Shown: in pieces, positions 4,955 to 8,550 of the stretch
Layout: the number at the start of each line of letters is the position of its first letter
Numbering within the stretch: position 1 is the stretch's first letter
Translations under genes and position numbers: made by a program
Notes under the pieces: model-generated
The model's input: the letters and a program-made list of their open reading frames with translations, nothing else
The model's database searches: none
Told to the model about the DNA's origin: nothing
Assembly (NCBI GenBank): GCA_012961725.1
Contig: DTYU01000172.1
Span: 1 to 8,550 of the forward strand
Direction: 5' to 3'
From: Desulfotomaculum sp.
GTDB taxonomy: Bacteria > Bacillota > Desulfotomaculia > Desulfotomaculales > Ammonificaceae
DNA length: 8,550 nucleotides

Positions 4955-7900
4955 TCAGGAGCGCTGCCAGAGGACCCGGACATTCTTCGGACCGACCAAC
5001 TCCTGAAGAGCCGAGGTTACCGGGGAAGCAACATCGACCCAGTACCCTTCCGGCGCTTTGCGGACGATGCTCTCTCCCGGGTAGCGAAGGTAAACGGGGC
5101 ATGATCCACGATACCGGCTGAGAACCTCCTTGAGGCGCCTGACAAACTCTTCTCCTGCCTCGGGAAGGCGCAGATAGAGTTCGGCCCCCTCACCGTTTAC
5201 CGCCGTAATCTCGTCGGCCGCTAAACGCGCTTTCTCTCCTTTCATCTTCTTGCCGCTTACAAGGATCACCGCTTCGGGCCGCAGGAGGTTCCGGCACTCC
5301 CGGTATACCCGCGGAAAAACGACCACTTCGATAGTCCCGGTCAAGTCCTCAAGCTGAACCACCGCCATCTGCTCTCCCTTGCGGGTTCTCAGCCGCCTCA
5401 CCCCCGTGATCAGCCCCCCGGCCCGAAGCTGGGTGTCCGGCTCAGCCTCGGGCAGTTCGGCAGCCTGAACATTGGTGAGCGCCCGGAGCATGTCCCGGTA
5501 TCCGGCCAAAGGATGCCCGCTAATGTAAAGCCCTAAGAGGTCCTTTTCCATAGACAGGAGGTCTTGCTGGGAGAACTCCCCAAGCGCCGGGTCCATTTTG
5601 ATCTGATACCCGTCAAGATCCCCAAAGAGGCTGAGCTGGCACGACTCCTTCTCCCTCACCCACCGCTGCGCAAGCTCCAGCCCCTCGTCCAGAACGTTCA
5701 ACAACTGCTTCCTCGAATGACCGAGCGAGGCAAACGCCCCGGCCCGCACCAGGCTTTCCAGCACCCGGCGGTTGATCACGCGGGGATTCATCCGCGCGCA
5801 GAAATCCCCGAAATCGCGGAAAAGACCGCCTTCTTTTCGACCGGCGATAATCGCTTCGACCGCGCCCTCGCCTACGTTCTTTACCGCTGACAGCCCGAAC
5901 CGGATACCGTTTTCGACCACGGTAAAGTCGCGGCCGCTTTCATTCACGTCTGGGGGAAGTACCCCGATCCCCAAACGCCTGCATTCCTCAACGTAGACCC
6001 CCACCTTGTCGCTGTTGTCTTTGGCGGAGGTAAGCAGGGCGGCCATGTACTCAGCGGGGTAGTTCGCCTTTAAGTAAGCAGTGGCATAGGCGACCATGGC
6101 GTACGCTGCGGAATGGCTTTTATTAAAACCGTAACCGGCGAAGTATTCCATCAGGTCAAAGATCTCGCCTGCAACATCTGCACGGACGCCGTTAGCCGCC
6201 GCTCCCTCTATGAACCGTGTCCTGAGCTTGCCCAATATCTCCGGTTTCTTCTTGCCCATGGCCCTGCGCAACAGATCGGCCTCCCCTAAGCTGAACCCGG
6301 CGAGGGTGCTCGCAATCCGCATGACCTGCTCCTGGTACAGGATCACACCGTACGTTTCTTTGAGGATCGGCTCAAGGGCGTGATGGGGGTACCGAACCTT
6401 TGTCTCTCCGTGTTTGCGCCGGATAAAGTCCTCCACCATCCCGCTTCCAAGCGGACCCGGCCGGTAGAGGGCAACGAGCGCGATCAGGTCTTCAAAGACA
6501 CTCGGCTTCAACTCCCGGAGGAGGCTTCTCATCCCGCCCGATTCAAGCTGGAACACGCCGACCGTCTCGCCGAGGCAGAGGAGGCGGTACGTAGCGGGGT
6601 CGTCGAGCGGCAGTCTGTCGGGGTCGAGCTCGACGTTTAACCGTTCTTTCACCAATTTCAGGGTGTCGCCGATAACCGTCAGGGTACGCAAGCCGAGGAG
6701 ATCCATCTTCAGGAGGCCGAGATCCTCCACCGCCTCCTTGGCAAACTGGGTGGCGACCGTACCGTCGGCGATACGGTGCAACGGCAAAAAACGGGTGAGC
6801 GGCTCGGGCGCAATAACGATTCCCGCAGCGTGGGTGGAGGCGTGGCGTGGAATCCCCTCCAGCCGGGCCGCGATCTCAAGCAGTCTCTTGACCGTAGGAT
6901 CGCCCTCGGAAAGCTCGCGGAGATCGGGGGAAGCCTCTAAGGCCTTCGCCACCGTCATTCCCGGGTCTCCAGGCACAAGGCGTGCAACCCTGTCAACGTC
7001 GCCGTAAGGCAGGCCGAGCGCCCGGCCCACGTCCCTTATGGCCGCCTTCGCCGCCAGCGTGCCGAAAGTGGCTATCTGCGCCACCCGGTCCGCCCCGTAG
7101 CGCTCAAAGACATAATCGATCACCTTTCCCCGCAGCTCGTAGCAAAAATCCGTATCGATATCCGGCAGAGAGACCCGCTCAGGATTCAAGAACCGTTCGA
7201 AAAGAAGCCCGTATCTCAGCGGGTCGATACTGGTTATTCCGAGGCAGTACGCCACGATGCTCCCGGCCGCCGAGCCCCGCCCCGGCCCTACCAATACTCC
7301 GTTTTCCCGGGCAAACCTGATCAGGTCCCACACGATGAGAAAGTAAGAGGGATAGTCCATCTCCTCTATTACGCGCAGCTCAAACTCCAGCCGGTCGAAC
7401 TGCTCCTGGGTCGGCTCCCCATATCGCCGCCTTAATCCCGCATGGCACAGTTCCCGGAGGTAGCTCGCGGGCGAATGCCCTTCGGGGACCGGGTAATCCG
7501 GGAGGTGGTACTTCCCAAAGGTGAGCGCGACCCGACAACGTTCCGCAATTTCTACAGTGCGCGTCAGGGCATCCGGAATTTCCCGAAAAACCATTGCCAT
7601 CTCTGCCGCGGTCTTCAGGTACAACTGATTGGAGTGAAAACGCAACCTGTTGGGATCGTTGACCGTTTTGCCCGTTTGGATGCAAAGGAGGATATCCTGG
7701 ATCGCGGCATCCTCCTGGTTCACGTAATGCACGTCGTTTGTTGCAACCGTTGGAATGCCGAGTTCTTGGGAGAGCCTGATCAGGCCGGGGTTTATGCGCT
7801 GCTGCTCCTCCAGGCCGTGGTCCTGCAGCTCCAAAAAGAAATTCTCTGGCCCGAAAATCTCGCGGTACGTTCCGGCAGCCTGCCGCGCCTTTTCAAACTC

Positions 7901-8347
7901 GCCTCGCAGCAGACGCACCGCGACCTCGCCGGCCGTGCAGCCGCTCAAAGCGATCAAGCCCCGGCTTAAACGGTCGAGCAGCAGCCTGTCCACCCGGGGC
8001 TTGTAGTAAAATCCCTCGGTGAAGCCCCGGGAAACTATTTCCATCAGGTTGCGGTAACCGGTATCGTCCTCGGCAAGGAGTACGAGGTGGTGCAGGTTAT
8101 CGTCAACCTTCGGGGTGCGGTCGGCCATCGTCCTGGGCGCAACGTAGACCTCGCAGCCCAAAAGCGGTTTTATCCCTTTCGCCGTGCATTCCCGGTAGAA
8201 ATCAGCCACCCCGTACATCACCCCGTGGTCGGTGATGGCAAGGGCAGGCATCCCTAAATCCTTTGCCCGCCGCACCACCTCTTTAATCCTGGCCGCACCG
8301 TCGAGGAGGCTGTACTCCGTATGCACATGCAGGTGCACGAAAGACAA
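4955..8347 (-). CDS. dnaE: DNA polymerase III alpha subunit (DnaE type)
   Basis: Replicative DNA polymerase of the C family, which extends DNA at the fork or, in Firmicutes that also have PolC, extends RNA primers. Length 1130 residues, normal for DnaE. Domains: N-terminal PHP (about 1-210) with HLHVHT, ITDHG, GCEVY, LSGC and NDVH; palm with GPGRGSAAGS (354-363) and PDIDTDF (395-401; catalytic Asp396, Asp398), third catalytic Asp549 in LLKMDLLGLRTL; fingers with YRPGPLGSGM and GYGFNKSHSAAYA; helix-hairpin-helix region near 855-875; clamp-binding motif QLSLF (904-908); OB-fold (about 972-1050); small C-terminal domain. PolC-type zinc-ribbon and DEDD exonuclease are absent. Start: TTG 8347, with AGGGGG about 8 nt upstream; the product begins directly with the PHP strand SFVHLHVHTEYS, as in homologues. 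A stop in frame precedes the upstream region. The repeat-bearing region upstream should hold its promoter. Confidence 0.98.
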   Translation of the reverse strand: MSFVHLHVHTEYSLLDGAARIKEVVRRAKDLGMPALAITDHGVMYGVADFYRECTAKGIKPLLGCEVYVAPRTMADRTPKVDDNLHHLVLLAEDDTGYRNLMEIVSRGFTEGFYYKPRVDRLLLDRLSRGLIALSGCTAGEVAVRLLRGEFEKARQAAGTYREIFGPENFFLELQDHGLEEQQRINPGLIRLSQELGIPTVATNDVHYVNQEDAAIQDILLCIQTGKTVNDPNRLRFHSNQLYLKTAAEMAMVFREIPDALTRTVEIAERCRVALTFGKYHLPDYPVPEGHSPASYLRELCHAGLRRRYGEPTQEQFDRLEFELRVIEEMDYPSYFLIVWDLIRFARENGVLVGPGRGSAAGSIVAYCLGITSIDPLRYGLLFERFLNPERVSLPDIDTDFCYELRGKVIDYVFERYGADRVAQIATFGTLAAKAAIRDVGRALGLPYGDVDRVARLVPGDPGMTVAKALEASPDLRELSEGDPTVKRLLEIAARLEGIPRHASTHAAGIVIAPEPLTRFLPLHRIADGTVATQFAKEAVEDLGLLKMDLLGLRTLTVIGDTLKLVKERLNVELDPDRLPLDDPATYRLLCLGETVGVFQLESGGMRSLLRELKPSVFEDLIALVALYRPGPLGSGMVEDFIRRKHGETKVRYPHHALEPILKETYGVILYQEQVMRIASTLAGFSLGEADLLRRAMGKKKPEILGKLRTRFIEGAAANGVRADVAGEIFDLMEYFAGYGFNKSHSAAYAMVAYATAYLKANYPAEYMAALLTSAKDNSDKVGVYVEECRRLGIGVLPPDVNESGRDFTVVENGIRFGLSAVKNVGEGAVEAIIAGRKEGGLFRDFGDFCARMNPRVINRRVLESLVRAGAFASLGHSRKQLLNVLDEGLELAQRWVREKESCQLSLFGDLDGYQIKMDPALGEFSQQDLLSMEKDLLGLYISGHPLAGYRDMLRALTNVQAAELPEAEPDTQLRAGGLITGVRRLRTRKGEQMAVVQLEDLTGTIEVVVFPRVYRECRNLLRPEAVILVSGKKMKGEKARLAADEITAVNGEGAELYLRLPEAGEEFVRRLKEVLSRYRGSCPVYLRYPGESIVRKAPEGYWVDVASPVTSALQELVGPKNVRVLWQRS

Positions 8348-8387
8348 GGCATCTACCCCCCTAGGACCTGACTAAACGCTCGCGCTC

Positions 8388-8443
8388 ATTGCAAAGTGAA
8401 AAATGTAAAATAAATGTATGATCTTTCACGATTATCTTGCAAT
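8388..8443. promoter_or_regulatory. Nested inverted repeats and weak promoter upstream of dnaE
   Basis: ATTGCAA (8388-8394) mirrors TTGCAAT (8437-8443), and inside it GTGAAA (8396-8401) mirrors TTTCAC (8424-8429). The stretch is AT-rich against a GC-rich background. On the minus strand TTGCAA (8437-8442) could serve as -35 with TACATT (8413-8418) as -10 at 18 bp; the match is only moderate, 4/6 in each box. The right arm overlaps that -35, so a repressor site is conceivable. Confidence 0.4.
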
Positions 8444-8480
8444 CTGCTTAGCTGATTTTTTTCCTTTGTGCTCTTAGCGT

Positions 8481-8527
8481 CTTGGTGGTTTTGTCTTTCT
8501 GCCTTCATCCCTCATCCCTCCTTACTC
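8481..8527. repeat. Heptad repeat D upstream of dnaE
   Basis: TTC or CTC recurs at 8497, 8504, 8511, 8518 and 8525 on the plus strand (7-nt period; units like CATCCCT). 8481-8501 (CTTGGTGGTTTTG ... TTTCTG) matches the centre of repeat C at 4380-4403. Adjacent 8463-8490 continues in a related heptad style (minus strand ACCACCA, AGACGCT, AAGAGCA, CAAAGGA). The remaining bases to 8550 show no supportable gene. Confidence 0.65.
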
Positions 8528-8550
8528 CAGCCCGGGAAACCCCTGCTGTC

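Noticed and set aside
4683..5102. Minus-strand open frame of 139 codons spanning the dnaE end and mtrB
   Set aside because: It is out of frame with both strongly conserved genes and has low-complexity composition.
7442..7969. Plus-strand open frame of 175 codons
   Set aside because: It is antisense to the PHP-to-palm part of dnaE, has no recognisable domain and no separate promoter.
8522..8550. Possible C-terminal end of an upstream minus-strand gene (QQGFPGLE then TAA)
   Set aside because: Eight codons are too few to tell from chance, and the stop lies within repeat D.
1..8550. A CRISPR array, mobile element or defence system
   Set aside because: No long identical repeats with spacers, transposase, integrase or terminal repeats were seen. 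All long reading frames are housekeeping genes.

Overview
The window is a chromosomal housekeeping segment. Every gene I can support lies on the minus strand, so transcription runs from high to low coordinates: dnaE (8347-4955), mtrB/TRAP (4807-4580), a 62-residue protein of unknown function (4228-4040), accD (4002-3139), accA (2969-2016), pfkA (2011-1049) and the first two thirds or so of pyk (from 1052 off the left edge). The order dnaE ... accD-accA-pfkA-pyk is the arrangement known from Bacillus and other Firmicutes. GC-rich coding, purine-rich Shine-Dalgarno (SD) sequences, TTG starts and a TRAP gene fit a Firmicute, probably a clostridial lineage such as the Desulfotomaculum/Pelotomaculum/Carboxydothermus kind. 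That placement is inference from gene content and cannot be confirmed without a search.

Region by region: 8550-8348 is the non-coding region upstream of dnaE, with a 7-nt periodic repeat, a nested inverted repeat and a weak promoter candidate. dnaE encodes a complete replicative DNA polymerase III alpha subunit. A 147-bp gap follows with a good sigma-A-type promoter serving mtrB, which encodes the tryptophan-sensing RNA-binding protein TRAP. The 351-bp gap 4579-4229 holds a 9-bp-stem hairpin without a U tract, a 15-bp palindrome and a heptad inverted repeat. Then come the small gene and the two carboxyltransferase subunits of acetyl-CoA carboxylase (accD, accA), separated by 169 bp filled by another heptad inverted repeat. 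accA and pfkA are 4 nt apart, and pfkA and pyk probably overlap by ATGA.

Together the genes cover DNA synthesis, the first committed step of fatty-acid synthesis (AccDA makes malonyl-CoA), and the two classical control points of glycolysis (PfkA, Pyk) that feed it with pyruvate and ATP. TRAP is the odd neighbour, since its known job is attenuation of tryptophan genes.

No mobile element, CRISPR array, RNA gene or novel multi-gene system is visible. The most unusual content is non-coding. Four intergenic sites carry degenerate repeats with an exact 7-nt period (GAG or GAA every seven bases on the transcribed strand in at least one arm). One of them sits exactly where pyk should start and may be translated into a Pyk N-terminal extension. 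Other points worth a second look are four genes in a row of the core set starting with TTG, an Arg in Pyk at the position that decides K+ dependence, and an apparently complete metal site in the DnaE PHP domain.
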